Positions 36,697 to 44,347 of a DNA stretch of 64,000 bases are shown here, piece after piece. A model generated the notes under the pieces. That model saw only the letters and a list, made by a program, of their open reading frames with translations, did no database searches and had not been told where the DNA came from. This DNA comes from Sphingomonas taxi (GTDB taxonomy: Bacteria; Pseudomonadota; Alphaproteobacteria; Sphingomonadales; Sphingomonadaceae). The first letter of the stretch is position 1. Every line of letters starts with the position of its first letter. Where the stretch lies: contig QFMX01000008.1 of the NCBI GenBank assembly GCA_003240625.1, forward strand, positions 260,477 to 324,476, given 5' to 3'. Position numbers and translations under genes: made by a program.

Positions 36697-37490
36697 CCAT
36701 CCGTACCATTCTCGTCGACGACGAGCCGCTGGCGATCCAGGGGCTGGAACTCCGACTCCAGGCCCATGAAGACGTCGAGATCATCGAAAAATGCTCGAAC
36801 GGCCGCGAGGCGATTCGCGCGATCAAGACGCACAAGCCCGACCTCGTCTTCCTCGACATCCAGATGCCGGGCTTCGACGGGTTCTCCGTCGTGCAGGGCC
36901 TGATGGAGGTCGAGCCGCCGCTGTTCGTGTTCGTCACCGCCTATTCGGACCACGCCTTGCGCGCGTTCGAGGCGCAGGCGGTCGATTACCTGATGAAGCC
37001 GGTCGAGGAGTCGCGACTGGCGGATACGATCGAGCGGGTTCGCCAGCGACTGAGCGAAAAGCGCGGCGTCGAGGAGGTCGATCGGTTGCGCGAAGTGCTG
37101 GCCGATGTCGCGCCCGATGCGGCGGCGGACATGCCGGACGGCGACGCGGTGTCAGCGAACCGGTTCGAGAAGCTTATCAACATCAAGGATCGCGGGCAGA
37201 TCTTCCGTGTCGATGTCGACACGATCGAGCGGATCGATGCGGCCGGCGATTATATGTGCATCTATACCGGCGATAATACGCTGATTTTGCGGGAGACGAT
37301 GAAGGATCTGGAAAAGCGGCTCGATCCGCGGCGGTTCCAGCGGGTGCATCGGTCGACGATCGTGAATTTGGATCTGGTGAAGCAGGTTAAGCCGCATACG
37401 AACGGGGAATGCTTCCTGGTGCTGAATTCCGGGGCGAGCGTGAAGGTTTCGCGGTCGTATCGTGATGTGGTGGCGAGGTTCGTTCACTGA
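36693..37490 (+). CDS. LytTR-family response regulator
   Basis: 265 residues. Receiver domain with the acidic pair D9/D10, phospho-acceptor Asp55 (LVFLDIQMPGFDG) and MKPVEESRL. The C-terminal LytTR DNA-binding domain (about 160-262) has N-I-K-D-R-G-Q-I-F-R, the central A-A-G-D-Y-M-C-I-Y, and the H-R-S-T-I-V-N-L-D end. It overlaps the kinase by four bases. Such AgrA/LytR-like regulators bind direct repeats upstream of envelope or virulence genes; targets here are unknown. Confidence 0.95.
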   Translation: MTIRTILVDDEPLAIQGLELRLQAHEDVEIIEKCSNGREAIRAIKTHKPDLVFLDIQMPGFDGFSVVQGLMEVEPPLFVFVTAYSDHALRAFEAQAVDYLMKPVEESRLADTIERVRQRLSEKRGVEEVDRLREVLADVAPDAAADMPDGDAVSANRFEKLINIKDRGQIFRVDVDTIERIDAAGDYMCIYTGDNTLILRETMKDLEKRLDPRRFQRVHRSTIVNLDLVKQVKPHTNGECFLVLNSGASVKVSRSYRDVVARFVH

Positions 37491-37531
37491 GATAGAGGGC
37501 CCTTCACGTTTCCCTCCTCCCAGTCCACTTC

Positions 37532-37615
37532 CCGTCATCCTGACGAAAGTCAGGATCCAGAGCCACTGAGGACGACGCTCGTTACCCTGGATCCTGACTT
37601 CCGTCAGGATGACGG
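37532..37615. repeat. Family E paired inverted repeat, copy 2
   Basis: CGTCATCCTGACGAAAGTCA and the slightly changed inverse (CTTCCGTCAGGATGACGG) enclose CCAGAGCC and CCTGGATC. A single extra arm at 37679-37706 with a changed stem (TCCCGAC/GTCGGGA around TTTCG) follows within 65 bases. It lies in the 297-base gap 37491-37787. Confidence 0.85.
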
Positions 37616-37787
37616 ACGCGCGGGGTGTGGTCGGGAGAGCCTCGGGAACACTCACTTCCACGTCCGTCCCTGCCGATCGAGGTCCCGACTTTCGTCGGGA
37701 TGACAGGCGTCCGCCTCCTTATGGAGCGCTCACCCGCTCCCGCACCCCATTAACCTGTCCCTAAACCCCGCGCCCTAGAGCGGGGGG

Positions 37788-38807
37788 ATGAAGACGTCGG
37801 GTTACGGCCTTTATCCGCATGCGCTGATCAGCCTGCCCGCGTTGGTGATGGCGACGTCGTGCGTGCCAGCGGATCCGCCCGCGGCGATCGCTCGGGCGCA
37901 GCCGGAACGGAATTCTCGCGCGCTGCTCCAGCGGATGGCGTTGCATGTGCCGGATGATATTTCGGCGAAGGCAGCATTGCCGATCGCGGATGCGGTATTT
38001 GCCGGGACTGTTCCGGCCGTCGCGCCGCCCTTTTTGACCACAGCCCAATCGAGCGACGATGCCTCGCGGGCGGCGGAGTGCCTGACGGCGGCGGTGTATT
38101 ACGAAGCGCGGTCGCAGTCGGTGGAGGGGCAGCGGGCGGTGGCGCAGGTCGTGTTGAACCGGGTGCGTGACCGGGCCTTTCCGAACAGCGTCTGCGGGGT
38201 CGTGTACCAGGGGGCGGAGCGGCGGACCGGGTGTCAGTTCAGCTTTACGTGCGATGGCTCGATGAACCGGCCGCGGGAATTGGGGGCTTGGGATCGCGCG
38301 CGTACGGTTGCGGCGGCGGCGCTTGGCGGGAGCGTGTACGCGCCGGTCGGAGCGGCGACGTCGTTTCATACGACGAGCATTTTGCCGTGGTGGGCGTCGA
38401 GTCTTGCGCGGATCACGACGGTTGGGGCGCATGTGTTTTACCGCTGGCAGGGGGCGCTGGAGCGGGCGCTGACGTTTCGGCAGGCTTATGCTGGAGTCGA
38501 GCCTGGGGTCCGTGGTTTTAGTTTGGCGGGCGGTAATGGCGCGGCGGCAGTTGCGGCGCAGGTTGCCGGGGTTTCGGTGCATTATGGGAATCGGGAAGCC
38601 GTTGCGGACTTGAGTGAGGCACCGATAGGCACGCCGCATGGGGTGACGGTGCACCGGGGGGTGCCGCGCTCCGGCTCGACGATTGCGGGTGCCGCGGTCG
38701 TGCAGACGCGGTTGGTTTCGGGGGTTCGGGTTCATGTCGGTGGGCGAGTTGCTGCGCTGCTTGATGGCGGTGAAAGCGTCGACGCGGTTGTCTCGGACGA
38801 AACCTGA
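37788..38807 (+). CDS. SleB-like cell wall hydrolase
   Basis: 339 residues. A short hydrophobic N-terminus (Y-P-H-A-L-I-S-L-P-A-L-V-M-A) with Cys25 in MATSCVP suggests export, possibly as a lipoprotein. Residues about 97-215 are the Hydrolase_2 (SleB) domain: catalytic Glu in A-A-V-Y-Y-E-A-R, Q-V-V-L-N-R-V-R, and C-Q-F-S-F-T-C-D-G-S. It should cut peptidoglycan in the periplasm (lytic transglycosylase-like in spore relatives). The C-terminal part (about 230-339) is of low complexity, Gly/Val/Ala-rich. It stands alone between repeat-filled gaps. Confidence 0.85.
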   Translation: MKTSGYGLYPHALISLPALVMATSCVPADPPAAIARAQPERNSRALLQRMALHVPDDISAKAALPIADAVFAGTVPAVAPPFLTTAQSSDDASRAAECLTAAVYYEARSQSVEGQRAVAQVVLNRVRDRAFPNSVCGVVYQGAERRTGCQFSFTCDGSMNRPRELGAWDRARTVAAAALGGSVYAPVGAATSFHTTSILPWWASSLARITTVGAHVFYRWQGALERALTFRQAYAGVEPGVRGFSLAGGNGAAAVAAQVAGVSVHYGNREAVADLSEAPIGTPHGVTVHRGVPRSGSTIAGAAVVQTRLVSGVRVHVGGRVAALLDGGESVDAVVSDET

Positions 38808-38820
38808 CCCACCCACAGCC

Positions 38821-38926
38821 CCACCCGAGCGAAGGCCGGGGCCCAGTTGGGGGACGTCGCTAACGACGGACCGCGGTCCGTAACGACCACCTTTCCAACT
38901 GGGCCCCGGCCTTCGCCGGGGTGGAG
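38821..38926. repeat. Family D paired inverted repeat, copy 6
   Basis: GCGAAGGCCGGGGCCCAGTTGG and its inverse enclose a centre with GTCGCTAACGACGG. It is the first of two elements in the 412-base gap 38808-39219. Confidence 0.82.
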
Positions 38927-39029
38927 GTAGGAGGGAAATGCCCTTGCCGTTGCTCCCGCACAATCCTCCGGAAGCCCCGTTCAAGCGACGTCCAGCAGGG
39001 TGACACCCCGGTTGGCGGGAACGTCCTCT

Positions 39030-39137
39030 CCCCTCCCTGGAAGGGAGGGGTCGGGGGTGGGTCGGGTTCCGCGTGGTCCGTCCATCGTGGCTCACACCGG
39101 CCTACCCACCCCCTGCCCCTCCCTTCCAGGGAAGGGG
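39030..39137. repeat. Family A paired inverted repeat, copy 6
   Basis: CCCTCCCTGGAAGGGAGGGG and CCCTTCCAGGGAAGGGGG arms with G/C-rich inner tails, upstream of the ABC-F gene. Confidence 0.85.
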
Positions 39138-39219
39138 GCGCGGCTCGACCTTGGTGGGCTTGCGCGCGCCCTTCCCCCTCCCCTCGCAAAACCATGCTGC
39201 ATCTGCTAACGGCACGCGC

Positions 39220-41088
39220 ATGCTGAATCTGAACAATATCACGGTGCGCCTGGGCGGACGCGTTATCCTCGATGGCGCCACGGCCGCGTTGCCGCCGGGC
39301 TCGCGCGTTGGGCTGATCGGGCGCAACGGTGCGGGCAAGTCGACGATGGTGCGCGTGATCGCAGGGCAGCTCGAGCCCGACGACGGTTCGGCCGACATGC
39401 CGCGGGGCGCGCGGATCGGCTACCTCGCACAGGAAGCGCCGCACGGCGTGAAGACCCCGTTTGAGACCGTGCTCGAAGCCGATCTGGAGCGCGCCGCGCT
39501 GATGATCGAGAGCGAGACGAGCGAGGATCCCGACCGCTTGGGCGACGTGTACGAGCGGCTGATCGCGATCGACGCGTACACCGCGCCCGCACGCGCCGCG
39601 CAGATCCTGCTCGGGCTCGGGTTCGACGAGGACATGCAGGCGCGCACGCTCGACAGCTTCTCGGGTGGCTGGAAGATGCGCGTGGCGCTCGCTGCGCTAC
39701 TGTTCTCGCAGCCGGACCTGCTGCTGCTCGACGAGCCTTCGAACCATCTCGATCTCGAGGCGGTGATGTGGCTCGAGGATTTCCTGAAGAGCTACAAGGC
39801 GACGATCGTCGTTGTCAGCCACGAGCGCGATTTCCTCAACAACGTGGTCGATCACATCCTGCATCTGCAGGGCGGCAAGATCACGCTGTATCCGGGCGGC
39901 TACGACGCGTTCGAGCGGCAGCGGGCCGAGCGCCTCGCGCAGATCGAGGCGGCACGCGCCAACCAGGCGGTGCAGCGCGAGAAGTTGCAGGAATATATCG
40001 CGAAGAATTCCGCTCGGGCTTCCACGGCGAAGCAGGCGCAGTCGCGACAGAAGATGCTGTCGAAGATGCAGCCGATCGCCGAGAGCTACAACGATCCGAC
40101 GCTGTCGTTCGGCTTCCCCAATCCGACCGAGCTGCGGCCGCCGTTGATAACGCTGGACATGGCGACGGTGGGCTATGCCGATGTGCCGATCCTGAAGCGG
40201 CTCAACATGCGGCTCGATCCCGACGACCGGGTCGCGCTGCTCGGGCGCAACGGCAACGGCAAGACCACGCTCGCGCGGCTGCTGGCGGCGCAGCTGACGC
40301 CGATGGACGGCGAGATGTCGTCGTCGGGCAAGATGAAGGTCGGGTATTTCACCCAGTACCAGGTCGAGGAACTCGATCCGACCGATTCGCCGATCGAGCA
40401 TATGTCGCACCTGATGAAGGGCGCGACGCCGGCCGCGGTGCGCGCGCAGTTGGGGCGCTTCGGCTTCTCGGGCGACAAGGCGACGACCAGGGTTGGCAAG
40501 CTGTCGGGTGGCGAGCGGGCGCGTCTGGCACTGGCGCTGATCACGCGCGATGCGCCGCACCTGCTGATTCTCGATGAGCCTACCAACCATCTGGACGTCG
40601 ATGCGCGCGAAGCCCTGGTGCAGGCGCTCAACGCGTACACCGGGGCTGTCGTGCTGGTCAGCCATGATCGGCACATGTTGGAGCTGACCGCGGACCGGCT
40701 GGTGCTGGTCGACGATGGGACCGCGAAGGAATTCGACGGCAGCCTCGACGATTACATCGCGTTCGTCCTGAAGGGCGACAGCGGCAAGGGCGATGCGGCG
40801 TCGAAAGCCGACAAGAAGGCGGGGAAGAAGGCCGCTGCCGATGCGAAGAGCAACGATGCGGCTTTGCGCAAGGCGCTGCGCGAGATCGAGGAGCAGACCG
40901 CGAAGTTCACCAAGGAGCGTAACGCGCTCGATCGCGCGATGGTCGATCCGGCGAATGCGGAGCCGCGGTTTTCGCGGATGTCGATGGGGGATCTGAGCAA
41001 GCGTCGTGCCGAGGTGCATGCGAAGCTCGAGGCTAGCGAGGCGAAGTGGCTGGAGGCTAGCGAGGCGCTGGAAGGCGTGGCGGCCTAA
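39220..41088 (+). CDS. ABC-F family ATPase
   Basis: 622 residues from MLNLNNITVRLGGRVILDGA. Two tandem ABC ATPase domains: Walker A GRNGAGKST and GRNGNGKTT, signatures S-F-S-G-G-W and L-S-G-G-E-R-A-R-L, Walker B LLLLDEPSNHLD and LLILDEPTNHLD, joined by a charged linker (about residues 235-300). A C-terminal basic coiled coil (about 530-622) follows. There is no membrane domain, so it acts on ribosomes rather than in transport; the YheS/Uup-like layout fits best. ABC-F factors rescue or tune stalled translation. The ATG at 39220 is the natural start; the upstream open frame is repeat sequence. Confidence 0.9.
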   Translation: MLNLNNITVRLGGRVILDGATAALPPGSRVGLIGRNGAGKSTMVRVIAGQLEPDDGSADMPRGARIGYLAQEAPHGVKTPFETVLEADLERAALMIESETSEDPDRLGDVYERLIAIDAYTAPARAAQILLGLGFDEDMQARTLDSFSGGWKMRVALAALLFSQPDLLLLDEPSNHLDLEAVMWLEDFLKSYKATIVVVSHERDFLNNVVDHILHLQGGKITLYPGGYDAFERQRAERLAQIEAARANQAVQREKLQEYIAKNSARASTAKQAQSRQKMLSKMQPIAESYNDPTLSFGFPNPTELRPPLITLDMATVGYADVPILKRLNMRLDPDDRVALLGRNGNGKTTLARLLAAQLTPMDGEMSSSGKMKVGYFTQYQVEELDPTDSPIEHMSHLMKGATPAAVRAQLGRFGFSGDKATTRVGKLSGGERARLALALITRDAPHLLILDEPTNHLDVDAREALVQALNAYTGAVVLVSHDRHMLELTADRLVLVDDGTAKEFDGSLDDYIAFVLKGDSGKGDAASKADKKAGKKAAADAKSNDAALRKALREIEEQTAKFTKERNALDRAMVDPANAEPRFSRMSMGDLSKRRAEVHAKLEASEAKWLEASEALEGVAA

Positions 41089-41101
41089 CCTTCTTCTTGC
41101 G

Positions 41102-41208
41102 CCCCTCCCTGGAAGGGAGGGGTTGGGGGTGGGTCGGGCTCCGCGCATCCAGGCGGTTGCGGCTTGAGCTGGCCTACCCACCCCCGGCCCCTCCCTTTCA
41201 GGGAGGGG
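41102..41208. repeat. Family A paired inverted repeat, copy 7
   Basis: CCCTCCCTGGAAGGGAGGGG and an inverted arm CCCTCCCTTTCAGGGAGGGG. It lies between the convergent ABC-F gene and the DUF3297 gene. Confidence 0.88.
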
Positions 41209-41214
41209 GGAAGG

Positions 41215-41526
41215 TCAAGCTTCGCCTGAGTCCGCAGGCCGCTCGAACCAAGCTTCCACCGGGCCGACCAGCTTCAGCGTCAGGGGATTGCCGTTGCGAT
41301 CCACCTTCTTGCCGAGCGCGACGCGGATCCAGCCTTCCGAGATGCAATATTCCTCGACGTCGTGGCGGACCTTGTCCTTGAAGCGGATGCCGATGCCGCG
41401 TTCGAGCAGCTCCTGCTGGAAGAACGGGCTGCGCTGATTGATCGAGAGGCGATCGGGGGGCGTGTCGCCGGTTGCGGCCGGGGTGGCGGCGGCTTCGGTC
41501 TCGGGCGTGTTGGGCGTGTCGGTCAT
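41215..41526 (-). CDS. DUF3297 family protein
   Basis: 103 residues from MTDTPNTPETEAAATPAATG. After a disordered Thr/Pro/Ala N-terminus, the LSINQRSPFFQQELLERGIG segment, then I-R-F-K-D-K-V-R-H-D-V-E-E-Y-C and W-I-R-V-A-L-G-K-K, match the DUF3297 family, a small protein of unknown function found widely in proteobacteria. Cytoplasmic, with no signal or membrane segment. The ATG at 41526 is chosen because the in-frame upstream ATG (41583) gives a repeat-like N-terminus. Stands alone on the minus strand. Confidence 0.85.
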   Translation of the reverse strand: MTDTPNTPETEAAATPAATGDTPPDRLSINQRSPFFQQELLERGIGIRFKDKVRHDVEEYCISEGWIRVALGKKVDRNGNPLTLKLVGPVEAWFERPADSGEA

Positions 41527-41581
41527 GGTCGCGCGTCTAGCGGCAAGCGCCCGCCCCGCGCCAGAAAAAAGCACGTGATGC

Positions 41582-41613
41582 AAAAGAGGCGCCGGGATTG
41601 CTCCCGACGCCTC
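41582..41613 (-). terminator. Intrinsic terminator of the glycine-rich protein gene
   Basis: On the minus strand GAGGCGTCGGGA, a GCAA loop and TCCCGGCGCCTC (one wobble) form a 12-base stem directly followed by TTTTG. It lies just past the stop at 41635. Confidence 0.88.
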
Positions 41614-41634
41614 CTTGCACTTGGTGTGTTCGGG

Positions 41635-42027
41635 TCAGCTGCAGACCTGCACCGATACCCGGTCGCCGTAATAGGGATCGACGCGCCACTCGTTCCAACA
41701 CCGCGGACGATAATCCTCGCGGTAATAGGTTCGAACCGGCGGGCTGTAATATGCCACCGGCGGCGGCGGCGCGTAATAGCCGCGGTCGTAATAACGCGGG
41801 CGATTGCTGCTCGCGATCGCCGCACCGACGCCCAAGCCAAGGATACCGCCGAGCACTGCCGCACCGGCCGCATTGCCGCCACCGCGATGGTGATACCCGC
41901 CCCAGCCATAGCCGCGTCCGTAGCCGCCGCGGCCCCAGCGCTGCGCATCGGCCGGTACCGCGGCTGTCAGCGCGGTGGCTGCAAGGGCTACCCCCAAACC
42001 TGCCTTCTTCAAAAATCCGTTCATCAT
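41635..42027 (-). CDS. Glycine/tyrosine-rich periplasmic protein with glycine-zipper segment
   Basis: 130 residues. A Sec signal (MMNGFLKKAGLGVALAATAL, then T-A-A-V-P-A-D-A-Q, cleavage near residue 29) precedes a Gly/Tyr/Arg-rich stretch (G-R-G-G-Y-G-R-G-Y-G-W-G-G-Y) and a small glycine-zipper-like hydrophobic run (A-A-V-L-G-G-I-L-G-L-G-V-G-A-A). The C-terminal third has Y-Y-S-P-P-V-R-T-Y-Y-R and ends in two Cys that may pair. Small glycine-zipper proteins associate with the envelope; no specific role is known. A good intrinsic terminator follows. Confidence 0.75.
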   Translation of the reverse strand: MMNGFLKKAGLGVALAATALTAAVPADAQRWGRGGYGRGYGWGGYHHRGGGNAAGAAVLGGILGLGVGAAIASSNRPRYYDRGYYAPPPPVAYYSPPVRTYYREDYRPRCWNEWRVDPYYGDRVSVQVCS

Positions 42028-42229
42028 CCGAACTCCGTTACTAGTTACGCCCGGTCCGCCTGGGACAAACGCATAAGTGTCCGACCGTGTTTCAGGCTCT
42101 AGGCGATTCGGTCTGAACTGCGCCGGAACGGGCTGTTAACCCACGGTATAACTGTGTGGTCCCGCGCAGGGACACCCGGTAGCGGGGCACGTCTGGGCTT
42201 CGTTCACGAATATGGGATAGGGTGATGCC

Positions 42230-42919
42230 ATGCGCAAAACCATGACGACGCGATCGATCGCCTTTGCCGTTCTGGGGGGCAGCGCCGTACTGATCGGCGG
42301 GCTGGCCTTGTCGGGATCGCCGGTGAAGGTGCGCGCGACGGAAGCGCCCGTGCGGGTGGCCGGGGCGCAGGTCGCGCCGGCTGCACCGAAAGCCGTGCCG
42401 AAGCCCGCGACTGCCCCCTCGCCTGTCATCGCTGCCGCGGCGGAGCCGGACGAGGGGTATGTTGTGAAGAGGGTGCTGGATGTGCCCGAGCCGCTGCGGC
42501 ATGGCGCCTATTACTGGGATACGGAGGGCGTGCCCGAGGGGCCGATCGTGATCACCGTCGACCTCGTCGCCCAGACCTTGTCGATCTTTCGCGCGGGGTA
42601 CGAGATCGGGACGGCTGCGGTGATCTATGGCGCGGACGAGAAGCCGACACCGCTCGGCGTGTTCAAGATCACACAGAAGGACGCGCATCATGTGTCGAAC
42701 CTGTATGGTGCGCCGATGCCGTACATGCTGCGGCTGACCAATGACGGGATTTCGATCCATGGCAGCGCGCTGATGGAGGGGAAGTACGCGACGCATGGCT
42801 GCGTCGGGGTGCCGACCGCGTTTGCGAAGCTGATCTTTGGGCAGGTCAAGCTTGGGGATCGGGTGATCGTCACGAGTGGCGAGATGTTGGCGCGCGGCGG
42901 GCGGATCACTGCTGCTTGA
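42230..42919 (+). CDS. L,D-transpeptidase (YkuD domain)
   Basis: 229 residues. An N-terminal signal or anchor (R-S-I-A-F-A-V-L-G-G-S-A-V-L-I-G-G-L-A-L) precedes an Ala/Pro linker and the YkuD domain (about 90-215): I-T-V-D-L-V-A-Q-T-L-S-I-F, P-T-P-L-G-V-F-K-I, and the active site I-H-G ending T-H-G-C-V-G-V-P with nucleophile Cys. The spacing from H to T-H-G-C is a little shorter than usual, and the residue two after Cys is Gly rather than the common Arg. It crosslinks peptidoglycan or attaches proteins to it in the periplasm. Divergent from the glycine-rich gene. Confidence 0.86.
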   Translation: MRKTMTTRSIAFAVLGGSAVLIGGLALSGSPVKVRATEAPVRVAGAQVAPAAPKAVPKPATAPSPVIAAAAEPDEGYVVKRVLDVPEPLRHGAYYWDTEGVPEGPIVITVDLVAQTLSIFRAGYEIGTAAVIYGADEKPTPLGVFKITQKDAHHVSNLYGAPMPYMLRLTNDGISIHGSALMEGKYATHGCVGVPTAFAKLIFGQVKLGDRVIVTSGEMLARGGRITAA

Positions 42920-43052
42920 GGCGGGCGAACCGTAATCGGTCTACCTTGTAAGCAACTAACACCCAAACTCGTTCTATCGCCATTCGCTCTTAACGGTTGA
43001 GCGAATATCCTCCTGCCATGGCAAAACGGGGCGGGCGAAACAGGCTCAAGGC

Positions 43053-44045
43053 ATGACGACGACGATCGATATCTGGTCGCCGACGACGTCTGGAGAAACA
43101 TTCGACAAGGCGGCGCTGATAGAACGCGCACTCGCGCTGGCGGGAATGGGTGCCTGGAGCTGTGACCTGGCGGATTCCTCACTGCTGTGGACCGCAGGGA
43201 TCTACGACCTGTTCGGGCTGCCCGCGGACACACGGGTCGATCGGCGCGAGACGGTGGCGATGTACGCCGAGGAGTCACGCGAGACCATGGAACGGGCACG
43301 CGCGCAGGCGATTGCGGACGCCGGGACGAGCGGTGACGCCAAGCGGGGCCGGTTTTCGGTCGATGCGGAAATCGTTCGGACCGATGGCGCGCGGCGTTGG
43401 ATGCGACTGACCGGCAATGTCGTGGTCGAAGGCGGGCGCGCGCGGCGGCTTTACGGGCTCAAGCAGGACATTACCGACGAAAAGCTGCGCTGGGAGGCGA
43501 TGCGGCGGCTTGCCGAACATGACGCGTTGACTGGGCTCGCGAGCCGCGCGGTGTTCCAGAACAGGTTCCTCGATGCGCCCGCAGGCGGGTCTGGACTTGC
43601 ACCGCTGGGGGCGCTGATCCTGTTCGACGTCGATGGCTTCAAGCAGGTCAACGACCGGCTCGGGCATGCCGCCGGCGATGCGTGCCTGCGCGTGGTGGCG
43701 GAACGGCTGGCGGCGGGGTTTCCGGACGCGCCGATGATCGCGCGGATCGGTGGGGACGAGTTCGCGGTGTTGGTCGGCGCGGAGACGCTGGGCGCGGCGC
43801 TCGAACTGCGGCTCGCTACGGCGCTGGCCGATCTGCGGATGCCGATCGTCTGGGCGGGAGAGATCCTGCGGGTCGGGGCGTCCGCGGGGATCGCGATGGC
43901 GGGCGACGGCTATGCCTATGATGCCGAGGCGATGTTCGCGGTGGCGGATGCGGCTCTGTACGCGGCCAAGACGGCGGGGCGGAACACGTTCCGGGTCGGG
44001 ATGCCCGGCGGTGGGGTCGAGCAGGTAATGCGTTTGGTCGGGTGA
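43053..44045 (+). CDS. PAS-GGDEF diguanylate cyclase
   Basis: 330 residues. An N-terminal PAS domain (about 25-135, L-A-L-A-G-M-G-A-W-S-C-D-L through E-G-G-R-A-R-R-L-Y-G-L-K-Q-D-I-T-D) and a C-terminal cyclase domain (about 150-325) with an intact GGDEF at 233-237 and D-V-D-G-F-K-Q-V-N-D. It should make cyclic di-GMP in the cytoplasm. The RxxD inhibitory site expected five residues before GGDEF is absent (F-P-D-A-P-M instead), so product inhibition there is unlikely. There are no membrane helices, so the PAS signal is cytosolic. Start MTTTIDIWSPT. A family B repeat follows the stop. Confidence 0.9.
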   Translation: MTTTIDIWSPTTSGETFDKAALIERALALAGMGAWSCDLADSSLLWTAGIYDLFGLPADTRVDRRETVAMYAEESRETMERARAQAIADAGTSGDAKRGRFSVDAEIVRTDGARRWMRLTGNVVVEGGRARRLYGLKQDITDEKLRWEAMRRLAEHDALTGLASRAVFQNRFLDAPAGGSGLAPLGALILFDVDGFKQVNDRLGHAAGDACLRVVAERLAAGFPDAPMIARIGGDEFAVLVGAETLGAALELRLATALADLRMPIVWAGEILRVGASAGIAMAGDGYAYDAEAMFAVADAALYAAKTAGRNTFRVGMPGGGVEQVMRLVG

Positions 44046-44052
44046 TTTTGCG

Positions 44053-44178
44053 ATCCTCCCCCGCCAGGGGGAGGTGGCACCGAAGGTGACGGAGGGGGAG
44101 GACACGGGACCGAGGTTGCCCTTACCGCCCCCTCCGACTGGCAAGCGCCAGCCACCTCCCCCTTGCGGGGGAGGATCG
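44053..44178. repeat. Family B paired inverted repeat, copy 2
   Basis: CCTCCCCCGCCAGGGGGAGG with GGTGACGGAGGGGG, and the inverse arm. It begins directly after the GGDEF gene. The 302-base gap 44046-44347 otherwise holds only the typA terminator region. Confidence 0.87.
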
Positions 44179-44213
44179 AAAAAAGCTCCGTCGCCCGAGG
44201 TTCCCTCCCAAAC

Positions 44214-44243
44214 AAAAAGGCCGGAGGTTTCCCCCCGGCCCTT
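44214..44243 (-). terminator. Intrinsic terminator of typA
   Basis: On the minus strand GGCCGGGGG, a GAAA loop and CCTCCGGCC (one wobble) are followed by TTTTTG. It is about 100 bases past the typA stop. Confidence 0.85.
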
Positions 44244-44347
44244 CTGCATTTCTTACCCAGCGCGCCGCGGCAAAGCCGCGTCGTCGGACCTCGCTTTAGC
44301 GAGGCCGGCCGAGCGCCTGAGGCTCGGCCGGCTTCGCCGTGCCGGCC

